The notes under the pieces: generated by a model
Seen by the model: only the letters and a program-made list of their open reading frames with translations
What the model was told of the DNA's origin: nothing
The model's database searches: none
Assembly: GCF_932526225.1 (NCBI RefSeq)
Contig: NC_064045.1
Coordinates: 4,918,498 to 4,982,497 of the forward strand
From: Nematostella vectensis
Lineage: Eukaryota > Cnidaria > Anthozoa > Actiniaria > Edwardsiidae
DNA length: 64,000 bases
Reading direction: 5' to 3'
Position numbers and translations under genes: made by a program
Shown here: positions 44,066 through 59,000 of the stretch, in pieces
How positions within the stretch are numbered: position 1 is the stretch's first letter
Layout of the letters: each line of letters opens with the position of its first letter

Positions 44066-47000
44066 CTACAAGATGCAATACACGTGAGTCACTACTATAG
44101 TAATGCCCTACAAGATCAATACACACAACAGACCCACACACTACAAGATCAATGCACACAACAGGCCCACACACTACAAGATCAATACACACAACAGACC
44201 CACACACTACAAGATCAATACACACAACAGACCCACACACTACAAGATCAATACACACAACAGACCCACACACTACAAGATCAATACACACAACAGGCCC
44301 ACACACTACAAGATCAATGCACACAGCAGACCCACACACTACAAGATCAATACACACAACAGACCCACACATTACAAGATCAATACACACAAAAGACCCA
44401 CACACTACAAGATCAATACACACAACAGACCCACACACTACAAGATACAATACACACAACAGACGCACACACTACAAGATCAATACACACAACAGACCCA
44501 CACACTACAAGATACAATGCACACAACAGACCCACCCTCTACAAGATCAATACACACAACAGACCCACCCTCTACAAGATCAATACACACAACAGACCCA
44601 CACACTACAAGATCAATACACAAAACAGACCCACACACTACAAGATCAATACACACAACAGACCCACACACTACAAGATCAATTCACACAACAGACCCAC
44701 ACACTACAAGATCAATACACACAACAGACCCACACACTACAAGATCAATACACACAACAGACCCACACACTACAAGATCAATACACACAACAGACCCACA
44801 CACTACAAGATCAATACACACAACAGACCCACACACTACAAGATCAATGCACACAACAGGCCCACACACTACAAGATCAATTCACACAACAGACCCACAC
44901 ACTACAAGATCAATACACACAACAGACCCACACACTACAAGATCAATACACACAACAGACCCACACACTACAAGATCAATACACACAACAGGCCCACACA
45001 CTACAAGATAAATACACACAACAGACCCACACACTACAAGATCAATACACACAACAGACCCACACACTACAAGATCAATACACACAACAGACCCACACAC
45101 TACAAGATCAATACACACAACAGACCCACACACTACAAGATCAATACACACAACAGACCCACACACTACAAGATCAATACACACAACAGGCCCACACACT
45201 ACAAGATCAATACACACAACAGGCCCACACACTACAAGATCAATACACACAACAGACCCACACACTACAAGATCAATACACAGAACAGACCCACACACTA
45301 CAAGATCAATACACAGAACAGGCCCACACACTACAAGATCAATACACAGAACAGACCCACACACTACAAGATACAATACACACAACAGACCCACACACTA
45401 CAAGATCAATACACAGAACAGGCCCACACACTACAAGATCAATACACACAACAGGCCCACCCACTACAAGATCAATACACACAACAGACCGACACACTAC
45501 AAGATCAATACACACAACAGACCCACACACTACAAGATCAATACACACAACAGGCCCACCCACTACAAGATGAATACACACAACAGACCCACACACTACA
45601 AGATCAATACACACAACAGGCCCACACACTACAAGATCAATACACACAACAGACCCACACACTAAAAGATCAATACACACAACAGACCCACACACTACAA
45701 GATCAATACACACAACAGGCCCACACACTACAAGATCAATACACACAACAGGCCCACCCACTACAAGATGAATACACACAACAGACCCACACACTACAAG
45801 ATCAATACACACAACAGACCCACACACTACAAGATCAATACACACAACAGACCCACACACTAAAAGATCAATACACACAACAGACCCACACACTACAAGA
45901 TCAATACACACAACAGGCCCACACACTACAAGATCAATACACACAACAGGCCCACCCACTACAAGATGAATACACACAACAGACCCACACACTAAAAGAT
46001 CAATACACACAACAGACCCACACACTACAAGATCAATACACACAACAGACCCACACACTACAAGATCAATACACACAACAGGCACACACACTACAAGATC
46101 AATACACAGAACAGACCCACACACTACAAGATCAATACACAGAACAGGCCCACACACTACAAGATCAATACACAGAACAGACCCACACACTACAAGATAC
46201 AATACACACAACAGACCCACACACTACAAGATCAATACACAGAACAGGCCCACACACTACAAGATCAATACACACAACAGGCCCACCCACTACAAGATCA
46301 ATACACACAACAGACCCACACACTACAAGATCAATACACACAACAGACCCACACACTACAAGATCAATACACACAACAGACCCACACACTACAAGATCAA
46401 TACACAGAACAGACCCACACACTACAAGATCAATACACACAACAGGCCCACACACTACAAGATCAATACACACAACAGGCCCACCCACTACAAGATGAAT
46501 ACACACAACAGACCCACACACTACAAGATCAATACACACAACAGACCCACACACTACAAGATCAATACACAGAACAGACCCACACACTACAAGATCAATA
46601 CACACAACAGACCCACACACTTCAAGATCAATACACACAACAGACCCACACACTACAAGATCAATACACACAACAGGCCCACCCACTACAAGATCAATAC
46701 ACACAACAGACCCACACACTACAAGATCAATACACACAACAGACCCACACACTACAAGATCAATACACACAACAGACCCACCCACTACAAGATCAATACA
46801 CACAACAGGCCCACACACTACAAGATCAATTCACACAACAGACCCACACACTACAAGATCAATACACACAACAGACCCACACACTAAAAGATCAATACAC
46901 ACAACAGACCCACACACTACAAGATCAATACACACAACAGACCCACACACTACAAGATCAATACACACAACAGACCCACACACTACAAGATCAATACACA

Positions 47001-50000
47001 GAACAGACCCACACACTACAAGATCAATACACACAACAGGCCCACACACTACAAGATCAATACACACAACAGGCCCACCCACTACAAGATGAATACACAC
47101 AACAGACCCACACACTACAAGATCAATACACACAACAGACCCACACACTACAAGATCAATACACAGAACAGACCCACACACTACAAGATCAATACACACA
47201 ACAGACCCACACACTTCAAGATCAATACACACAACAGACCCACACACTACAAGATCAATACACACAACAGGCCCACCCACTACAAGATCAATACACACAA
47301 CAGACCCACACACTACAAGATCAATACACACAACAGACCCACACACTACAAGATCAATACACACAACAGACCCACCCACTACAAGATCAATACACACAAC
47401 AGGCCCACACACTACAAGATCAATTCACACAACAGACCCACACACTACAAGATCAATACACACAACAGACCCACACACTACAAGATGAATACACACAACA
47501 GACCCACACACTACAAGATCAATACACACAACAGACCCACACACTACAAGATCAATACACACAACAGACCCACACACTACAAGATCAATACACACAACAG
47601 GCCCACACACTACAAGATAAATACACACAACAGATCCACACACTACAAGATCAATACACACAACAGGCCCACACACTACAAGATCAATACACACAACAGA
47701 CCCACACACTACAAGATCAATACACACAACAGACCCACACACTACAAGATCAATACACACAACAGACCCACACACTACAAGATCAATACACACAACAGAC
47801 CCACACACTACAAGATCAATACACACAACAGACCCACACACTACAAGATAAATACACACAACAGACCCACACACTACAAGATCAATACACACAACAGACC
47901 CACACACTACAAGATCAATACACACAACAGACCCACACACTACAAGATCAATACAGACAACAGGCCCACACACTACAAGATCAATACACACAACAGACCC
48001 ACACACTACAAGATCAATGCACACAACAGACCCACACACTACAAGATCAATACACACAACAGACCCACACACTACAAGATCAATACACACAACAGACCCA
48101 CACACTTCAACATCAATACACACAACAGGCCCACACACTACAAGATAAATACACACAACAGATCCACACACTACAAGATCAATACACACAACAGACCCAC
48201 ACACTACAAGATCAATACACACAACAGATCCACACACTACAAGATCAATACACACAACAGACCCACCCACTACAAGATCAATACACACAACAGGCCCACA
48301 CACTACAAGATCAATACACACAACAGACCCACACACTACAAGATCAATACACACAACAGACCCACACACTACAAGATCAATACACAGAACAGACCCACAC
48401 ACTACAAGATCAATACACACAACAGACCCACACACTACAAGATCAATACACACAAAAGGCCCACCCACTACAAGATCAATACACACAACAGACCCACAAA
48501 CTACAAGATCAATACACACAACAGACCCACACACTACAAGATCAATACACACAACAGACCCACAAACTACAAGATCAATACACACAACAGACCCACACAC
48601 TACAAGATCAATACACACAACAGACCCACACACTACAAGATCAATGCACACAACAGACCCACCCACTACAAGATACAATGCACACAACACGCCCACACAC
48701 TACAAGATCAATACACACAACAGACCCACACACTACAAGATACAATACACACAACAGACCCACACACTACAAGATCAATACACAGAACAGGCCCACACAC
48801 TACAAGATCAATACACACAACAGGCCCACCCACTACAAGATCAATACACACAACAGACCCACACACTACAAGATCAATACACACAACAGACCCACACACT
48901 ACAAGATCAATACACACAACAGACCCACACACTACAAGATCAATACACAGAACAGACCCACACACTACAAGATCAATACACACAACAGGCCCACACACTA
49001 CAAGATCAATACACACAACAGACCCACACACTACAAGATCAATACACACAACAGACCCACACACTACAAGATCAATACACACAACAGGCCCACACACTAC
49101 AAGATCAATACACACAACAGACCCACACACTACAAGATCAATGCACACAACAGACCCACACACTACAAGATCAATACACACAACAGACCCACACACTACA
49201 AGATCAATACACACAACAGACCCACACACTTCAACATCAATACACACAACAGGCCCACACACTACAAGATAAATACACACAACAGATCCACACACTACAA
49301 GATCAATACACACAACAGACCCACACACTACAAGATCAATACACACAACAGATCCACACACTACAAGATCAATACACACAACAGACCCACCCACTACAAG
49401 ATCAATACACACAACAGGCCCACACACTACAAGATCAATGCACACAACAGACCCACACACTACAAGATCAATGCACACAACAGACCCACACACTACAAGA
49501 TCAATACACACAACAGACCCACTCTCTACAAGATCAATACACACAACAGACCCACCCACTACAAGATCAATACATACAATAGACCGACACACTACAAGAT
49601 ACAATGCACACAACAGACCCACACACTACAAGATCAATAAACACAACAGACCCACACACTACAAGATCAATACACACAACAGACCCACACACTACAAGAT
49701 CAATACACATGACTCCCAGGACAAGGAAATTAAGTAATACATCCGTAGTAATGCATGGAACACTCCGAAATGTTAAAACTTTCCTATAACGCAAAAAAGG
49801 GAAAAGTTTAACGTTTCCTTTCGGAAGCCTAGCAGAAAGTAACACTCGATTTCAGACACATGCCAGACTTTTTAAGAACTTCAAACACAAGTTACATTAT
49901 TCCTCGAATGTGTTGTTCGAATTGTTGTCCAAACGTGACTTACTTACCTATCTCGTCTTCTGGCAGACGGACGAACTTCTTTCCCTCGAGCACGAAGCAT

Positions 50001-53000
50001 TCCATACCATCCAAGTCCTCGTTCCATTCCTCGACAAGCTGTTGCTGTAATCACAAAGACGGGACAGACGTAACATGGTTGAAGTGGGCGCAGTAACACG
50101 CCGACAGAAAAAACACTGTACCCATCCTAAACCCTTCGTAAAGCGCATGCCCATCACCCTACCTGCTCGGAATCTGGGATGGGTTGTTGTCTTGTTGTGA
50201 ACAGCGCGGAGAGATCAACCTGAAATGACATGGAATGGTTAAAAGCTCTTAAAAACAAACAAACAAACAAACAAACAAACGAACGAACAAACGAACGAAC
50301 GAACAAAACATGTCAATCACGCGCACGCGTTTGCGAAGTAACGTAAATGCAGCTATGTGGTCCCACAAATGCCCTACAAAAATTTCACAAAGTCGACAAT
50401 CGACAGCCAAAAAAATAGGTTTGAATTTATTTTCTGTGAATCTGAGCAAGGCAAATTAACTTTCCGGTCAGCTTAGGTAGAGCTGGCTTTGCTTACTTCA
50501 AGCGGCCACATGAGAGGGTAGAGATGGAACTCAAATTGAGAAAAAAGCATAAAAGTAAATAAGATAATTAAATAAGATAAAAAGGGTAATACAAAAATCA
50601 AACACACGGACTCTAAGAACATTGTAAGTGCCACCATTTAACTTGTGTTTTTTAACCTGATGGTGTTTAATATGAACCTAGCCTACTTTGAAGGGTGATA
50701 CTGTCGTTTGTATTTTTGCTGTAAATCTTTGCTAGTTCTCAGTCTGGCGTAAACAGCGAATTTGACTTTCTCTTCTACTATACACCGAACTACAATCACT
50801 ACAGGTTGACGAAAAATAAACTCGAAGTCACCTCATGAAATTCAAGAATACCTTGGCTACTTGCTTGAGCTTGTCTTGGGCATCTTTGCTCGTGATGTTC
50901 TGTAACGAAGACATGTAGAACATAAATTGCTGCCTTAGAATAATACAGTACGTGCATCAGGCTTAATTGCACGTGCTAAAAAACGGGAAAATACTTTAAT
51001 AAGGAACACACGAGTGATTAAATTGTAAAACTGTAAAGTCAGCCTTGGCTACATCATGTTTTGCTGGTGTAAAGAATGTCGATCAACCACTCCTTTGTTA
51101 TTGTTTATCATCAAAAATACGACAACGGTTTATTCGCAAGGAAACTTCAAAATAACAATCTACAAATGAGGTCTGGTACGTTATTGACGACACTTGATTG
51201 AGAATATCTTGGTTACTCGCTTTAATTAACAGATACAAATGGATGCGTTGTGTGAGTGACATTTAGCGGGAGCATAAAATGTCAGCGTGATTTAGCCATC
51301 TTCAAAGTGTCTCTCCGTTGTACCGAGTTGCTTAAAAAGTTTGGAGAAATTCTATATCGCGTTGTTTAAATGGTTCTTTATCTCGCCTTGAGTTGTCCCG
51401 CGTTTCCATGACGGTCTGTGAAGCTTGTTGGGTTGTTTAATTATACACTTATTTCGAAATATGTTGTTAGTGCAAATGGCAAATGCCAATTGTCAAATGG
51501 TAGTTCTTGCAATCAAAAAATACCATGGAACTCGTGAAATTTCTATTGAATGTGGATAATTTCTGCGCTGATATTATTTATCATCTTTATTCTTACAATC
51601 AATTATACCGATTGGTCTTAGAACTGCCATTTGCCAATTGCCATTCGCCATTTGCACTGACAACGTTTATTGAAATAGGTGTATGTAGCTTGGGGATTTA
51701 ATAGACACATTCCATTCCGTATTGCGTTGTTATAGTTATATTTAGCTTGACCCCCTATTGTGGTTGCTATGGTTATTTGTTGCTTAGGGTGTTTATAGAC
51801 ACATTCAATCCCTGTCCTTTATGATTATCTAGTGTGACTCAACGTTGTGCTGAATTGCTTGGGGAGTTTATTGACAGTTTTATATAGTTTTGTGTTCTAA
51901 TGGAAGAACTGACCGTTGTACCAAGCTGCTTGGAGAGTTTGGATACGGTCTCGGCGCTACGTGTATAATCAACTGCAAGTACGTCATCCCATCCGACAAA
52001 CTTGGACTTGAACAGCTGGGACTCGGCCCTGGAAACAACAGCAAATGTCGATACATAATTTACCTTAATAAGGAGCATCACATTGCAGTGGGATTTTCCT
52101 CTTCAAATAATGGAATGCCCTTGTTATATGCTTCCCCTACCCTTGCAGAATTCTTGTGACTCTAGCTAATGACGACCGTCTTTCAATGATAGAGCAGAGC
52201 AAAGAGCAACCTTCATGATATCCTTCCCTTACCCTTGCAGGGTTCTTGTGACGATAGCAAACGACGGCCTTTCAATCATAGAGCAGAGAGCCCCCCTCCC
52301 CTCCCATCCCCTTATGACATACTCCCCCTTACCCTTGCAGGGTTCTTGTGACGATAGAAAACGACGGCCTTTCAATCATAGAGCAGAGTTCTTGTGATAG
52401 TTTCATGGCAGCGGCTCGTACCAAGCGCGCAGACTTACGCCCAATCCTGAGAAAAAGGAATAAACAACAGCCAGTTTCTAATTACCTGTAAAATGTATTT
52501 TAAGCTCGCCTTTTAAGTCCGTATGTCCAGTACCCCTCCCCCTCCAAAGCCTTCAAGTATCGACTCGCCTGAGGAGTATAAAACCGAGGATACATGGATA
52601 GAAACAAGGTTGAAATCGCATGTTCTTGATTATGTCCTTCGTTAGATGTGTTGACTGATTGCCCTGATCAAACCACGCCTAAGCAGACCATATGGTGATT
52701 CTTAAGCTTGTCTGTAGTTTTTCTAATCATACTATTTTATCAGGGATACCTTTTCTGTTTGTAACTAAAAAAATACAACAAATCTTACTAGGTTACAACA
52801 CCTGAGACTATTTCTTTTCTTTATCAAAAATCCCTCTTCGAGGCAAAAGCCCTTTCTCCTCCTTTACACAAGTAAAGCTTTTTACATGATTAAGCTCCAA
52901 TTCTTACACCCTTACCAGACGAAGATCTCGGTGTTGCAATCCATTATGTACACATTCTTAGTGTCCAGGAGTTTCTGGCTCAGGACGCCTCCTGGAAGTT

Positions 53001-56000
53001 CAACTGAAAGGTGACAACAACACGATCAAATATACTCAAAATCTGAGCACGACTTTTGACTGAAAGCGCAATGCGTGAGCTTAAAAATGAGATCAAATTG
53101 GTCAATGCGCATTTAACTTTTGTAAACAAAACCACTTTCACATCGGTCAGTACCAAACAAGTGACTGCATCTCACATTATAAATGGTTAGATAAATTAAA
53201 CATGGAGTTTTTTCTCTGGCCCAATACAACATCACGCTTGGGTATTAGGTATCAAATGTCCAAAGCACCACATTTGACGTAACATAACAAATCAACGATT
53301 CAAAATATTAAATAACTTAGTTGCCTATTTCTCAGCCCACGGCACTTAAGCTCAACCTTTACCTTTTATTGGGTCAATCCACAACACGTGACTCAAGATT
53401 TGACCTTTTATCAGTTCAACATAGGACACATGTTCCAACTTTGACCTCTTATTGGTTCTTCAAACAACACGTGACTTTGACATCGGCCTCTCATCGGTTC
53501 TACCAACGACACGTAAGTTCAACTTTGACCTCTTATTGGTTCTTCAAACAACACGTGACTTTGACATCGGCCTCTCATCGGTTCTACCAACGACACGTAA
53601 GTTCAGCTTTGACCTCTTATCGGTTCAAAACCCAATACGTGGCTTAAATTGACACGCTCTTATTGCTTCACCAGGTGGCGGCGGTTACATAGCGCGTCGT
53701 TTCAAAGATCGCAAGCGCGTAGGGACAGAGCTCGCTGCAGGAGCGAACCAAGGCAAATACATCCAGTTAAAGTAGGAATACGTGCTTATTCAACACTAAC
53801 AAGACATTAGACTTCATTTGGAAGTCAAATTATCCTATAGCCCGTGCTTCAACATACCAATATGTGACTTCAATCTGACCACTCTAATTGGTTTAACAAT
53901 GAGACACGTGACTTTATCTTCGGTTCTTATTGGTTCAACATCCATTTTCGTGATCCCTCACTGGCTAACATACCTTGGGGCAGTTCCAGGTAGCCCAGAC
54001 CGAGTGCAACTTTGTAAATATTCGGACGCTTAGGATCCACGCTATACTCCTCTTTCACCTAAGGAATGAGTTAAAATAGCACATTCAATGCGACACTTGT
54101 TTTCCCGTTCAATTTCTGAAATCTCGACCTTTTATTCACACTTTCCTTCCTAATTGATGCTATGGATTTTGGATAATACAAATACGAAGATCTCATTGTG
54201 TGTGAGCAGATTTGTCGGGCAGTATTCTATACGCAGCAAAGTCTTTTTTTGCCAAAACCTACCCCTAAAAGCTTAAAACCTACCCTATAAAACAGGGTTT
54301 CGGATGACGTCACAACATCAACTACAGGAGTACCAACGCCACAGGCAATAATAATAATAATAATAATGCTCGTTTATTTCAACCGTTTGCAGTTCTTTTA
54401 CAACTGAATTACCGGTGGGGTCAGCTAACTACAAAATACATTACACCATACATAATTCATAATAACATTAAATCCCCAGCATATTGCGCTGAGACGAATT
54501 TGGAAAAACGGTCCGTGCGACCCGGAACCACACTATGTGCGCGCTTAGATCTTAGGGAGTATTGCGAATTGGAGGATATAAGTCTGCTTGACACTAGGGG
54601 GTATAAGACGCTCCCCTGTTTGATATTGCTTATGAATTTTCTGCACACATTGTGACGCCGCGCCTCTAAAGAAGACAAGCATGCGCGTTCGAGGGCGTCC
54701 TCGTAGCTAAGGCCACTACCGAAAATTATTCCTAGAGATCTTTTTTGAATTCTTTCTAAGGCAGCACATAGGTATTGCGGAAGGTTGGAAAAGACAACGC
54801 AGGCATACTCTAAGATGGACCTTATAAGAGAACAGTATACAGACACTAAATCCCTTTCTGAGACACCACATGATTTTAGTTTTCTGAGTGCATAGAGACG
54901 ACGGTTTGACTTTTTGATCACATAGTCACAGTGCGATGACCAACTAAGGTCCGAAGAGATATACACACCGAGAAGCTTGAAACTGGTGACTGACTCAATA
55001 ACGGAACCGCCGACCGCTATTGGTTGGCACTGAGAACTATTGTACTGTAAAAAATCAACCCGCATCTCCTTGCACTTACTAGGATTTAACAGCATGTTAT
55101 TATTTTGTGCGAAATTGTTGACATTATTTACCATATGTCTCATGACAGATGGAGCGTTGCGAGGAATTATTTCTAGAATAGATAAGTCATCAACGTATTT
55201 CACCCTAGGACCCCAGGCGTGCACTAGATCATCTACCATAACTGCAAATAAAATGGGGCTCAATTTGGTTCCCTGAGGAATTCCACCATTTGGGGATTTA
55301 CAAGCTGATGACGAGTTAGCAATTTGGACACTCTGTGACCTGCCCTGAAGAAAAGCGGCAACCCACCTGACTAAGGAGGGGTGTAACCCATATCTAGAAA
55401 GCTTACTTAGCAAGATACGATGATCAATAATATCAAAGCCCTTTTTGAAGTCTGCAAAAAAGAATCTTAGCGAGCAGTTGCCATTATCCAGCGCTTCTAA
55501 TGCGAGATGTAATAAATAGACTAACGCTTGAGAAGTTGATCTACCTGCAAGGGCGAACTGTTTGGGGTCAAGTTTACTAGTTAATGAGGGCAACCCACAA
55601 TAGCGCCAGGGACTAGGCCGATTCTTAAAACTTGGGTCTTATAAATACATAATGTAACAAGAGCTTACCGTGATGGTACCCTCAGCAGGTCTCCCATTCA
55701 ACAGCCTCCAGAACTCACCCGGTTCATCACCCTTGGGGTGGAACAAGAACATTACACATTAACGGATTTCCGATTTTACTATGCACTTTCTCTGCATAGC
55801 TACATTATGAAGTTAGCCAAGGAAAGACCGTAACTATAGCTTAGAAAATTTCAGGGCCGTATATATGTCATTCCCGGTCTAGTTAATCGTTAAGAATTGG
55901 CAATCAATAAATCGTAAAAAATCAGTATAAGCTGAATAGATTTTTATCGACTGTATTAAAAAATCGTTGAAAATCAACCGCACTTCAAAAGAGGTATTCT

Positions 56001-59000
56001 TTATCCTCATGTATCCCACGTCATTTGTTAGTTTGCCTTTTTGGCCATTCTCTCGTTGATAAAAAAAAAAAAAAAAATTTCTAAGTTTCTGTAGAAACTC
56101 GATAAATCCCCCAAATATGATCGATTTCCGCTCTTTTATTTTCTCTAACGATTTTTTAACGGGATTTTTATCGATTTGTATTGATAACCATTTTTAAAGA
56201 TTGACTAGACTGGGATTATGAAAAGGCATATAATTTTCGTCCGCCAAGCAGTCTTAGAACTCTTTCTTCCGCAAACTGTTAATTGGTTTACCAGTTAGCA
56301 TTTCAAATAAAAAAATCTCAGGCTTTTAAACCAATAAGAGGCAGTCAAAATACACATGCTAACTAAACTTCGGGGAAACTCAGAAGTAAGCTCTCCGTGC
56401 AGTGTTAAATTGCAGTCGACCACACCCGCCAAAAATTCAAAATCATTGTCTTGTTTGAACACAGAGCGATGGCAATCAAACCTAGGTGAGGTTTTGTTGT
56501 TTCGGTTTGACAATGCGCTGTCCTCAAACGAGACAATAATTTGAGTTCTGAGCGGCCGCGAACTAAGAATTCATCCTTACATACATTACACTATTTTGTT
56601 TATTATTTTTGACAGTTAATTAATTAATCGCGAGGTTTTTCTCGTTTTACTTACCGTCATACACATGATGATTTCCGCCTTATTCTTTCTCTCATTCTTG
56701 TTTATTTTCTCCACAAATAATCTGGCTTTTGTCTTAGTTGTCCTTTTTGCCTGAAATAAACACAGTCAATTACGAAAAACATACATACAATACGATTTTT
56801 TTTAATCTCTTCTAGGAGTAAGGCCATCCTTACTTTAGTTGGAAAGATCGGAAAGACAATGAAATTCAAGAAAAGATAGTTTTTCGTCCATCATATTTTT
56901 CTTTGTACCAAATTGGACCCACAAACAAAAACAAAAATTAAAAGAGTAGCCTTTAATGCCAGTTTTCCAGTGAGTGCTGAGCTTGGGGATGATTGCAAGC
57001 AAACGTAGATTCACGGGGATTTTTCGTGTTTGGCTTTGCCTGGATGCGAAAATAGTTTTGTAATAAAAAAAAAAAAAACAGTAGTTTGCTATCACCTTGG
57101 TTGGGTGAATATCTTAAAGACCATTTATCCCTTAGACTGATGCCTGAGTATTTTGATGTTGTTGTGTTTATTTTGCATTTATGATTTTTTGGGGTTGTGG
57201 GTACTTCTCAAGACCGGTACAGGCCGGAGGGTACAAAATGCAGGTTGTAGGTTACAGGTCATATGCAGCTTGCGGGCCGAATGCAGGTCGAGTACAATAT
57301 GCAGGCCGGGGGATTTTACTTTTTTTTTTTTTTGCTTTCTCTATTCCATTCAATTTCTACGGCTCACGCGAACGTTAAAATATTGAATACTCAGATATTC
57401 GTTTATTACTAAGTAATTACGTGACCTTGGGAATTATACGAATATCTCGCCAGCGATTTGCTACACATCAAGCACACTTGGGTCAAGTAATGTATAACGT
57501 AATGTATGTATAACGTAATGTATGTATAATGTAATGTATGTATAACGTAATGTATGTATAACGTAATGTATGTATAACGTAATGTATGTATAACGTAATG
57601 TATGTATAACGTAATGTATGTATAACGTAATGTATGTATAACGTAATGTATGTATAACGTAATGTATGTATAATGTAATGTATGTATAACGTAATGTATG
57701 TATAACGTAATGTATAACGTAATGTATGTATAACGTAATGTATGCATGTATAACGTTAATGTATAAAGTTAAAATTCTATAAGAACTAAAATCCAAGAAT
57801 TTTCCTCCGCTACATGTTTAACATACCGGTGCACCGCCACCCCCCTTCCCCCCCTTCGAAAATGTCTAGATCCGCCCCTGCTGCATCCTCGGAAACCCAG
57901 GGGTATTTCCTTCTAACGTTTCACTCGCGAGAAAACGTTAGAGGAAAAAATACCCCTGGGTTTCCGGGACGCCTCTGCTGTCGATTGGACTTATTAAAAA
58001 AAGCTCTATACTATAAAGTGAACCATTTATTCAACAGATATAGTCAGCACATTTTGGAGATAATTCGATTTTTTTGGTTAATGAGCAGCAAATCACTGGC
58101 GAGATATTCGTAGTTTTTCCACGGTCACGTGATCTGTGACGTAATCACCAATACATATTTTTTTATGTACAGCAAATCGCTGGCGAGATATTCGTGTTAT
58201 TCCCATGGTCACGGGATTGCTTAGTACTAAAAGAGAATCTGAGTAATTCAATATTTTAACGCGTCACGTGAGCCGTAGAAATTAAATGAAATAGAGAAAG
58301 CAGGCCAACTGAGAGGTCAATGTGTTAAACACTGTATACAATACGAATCACACAAAAAAGAGCTTCTTTTCATTTACAACATTTGATTGAGGTTACTAGA
58401 ACTTTTGCTAAATTCTCTATCATATTTTCTTAGTGCAAGCATGCAAAAGCTCCTTTGTGCAATTCTCCCATACACAACCTGCTCCCCAGCCCTTCTTCTG
58501 TATTCTCTCGCTCTCCCACTTGTGTTAGCCTCACCTTAGCCCCAGACCAAATGTAGATCTTGAGCCCTGCATCCAATATAAAGGTAAAGGTTGGATCTAG
58601 CGAAGAGACGTCTGGCAGTACCTTCAAAGTTCACAAATACCAAATGAGTTATAAAACAATATTTCCCTAAACATTAATTTTCCCGCAATTTGCGAAACCA
58701 GTAGTCTTCTTAGCAACCGCTCCTAGTGTCACGTGCGCCTTCCCCACAAAGCAGGCTATGAATGTCACCTGTGCAGAGCCGTGAATGGATCTTATATGGA
58801 ATTAATTCATGACACAATTTTATAATTAAAAATGAGTGAAGCCCTGTTAATAAAGGCACCTTTGGCATCATAAAAACACTGGCTTGTCTTCTAGCGAAAG
58901 TTAAACAGCTGTCCTTAATAAAGAGATGTATTTCGACGTGGTTGTCTAATGGACGGGGTTCTACTGTATTAACTGTATTTTCTCAGAACTGGCTTTCATT

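Larger units (their letters stand above)
57335..58302. mobile_element. Composite inverted-repeat element around a minisatellite
   Basis: Arms of about 135 bases (57335..57473 and 58168..58302) are near reverse complements, for example CGAATATCTCGCCAGCGATT against AATCGCTGGCGAGATATTCG. A further partial copy of the arm is at 58078..58150. Between the arms are the 16-bp minisatellite (57483..57772) and a perfect-looking hairpin (57890..57965). It lies in the FLII intron between exons 58535 and 56750. Confidence 0.7.

Noticed and set aside
44084-49640. Very long open frames on both strands (up to 804 codons) reading as [11 protein letters not shown]- or [10 protein letters not shown]-type repeats
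   Set aside because: They run through a 33-bp intronic minisatellite. A unit length divisible by three without stops keeps several frames open at once on both strands, and a real FLII intron covers the region.
39390-49715. Regular arrays that might be taken for CRISPR
   Set aside because: Units are head to tail without unique spacers, in introns of an animal gene.
57409-57796. Minus-strand frames of 111-112 codons (TLYIHYVIH repeats)
   Set aside because: 16-bp minisatellite artefact.
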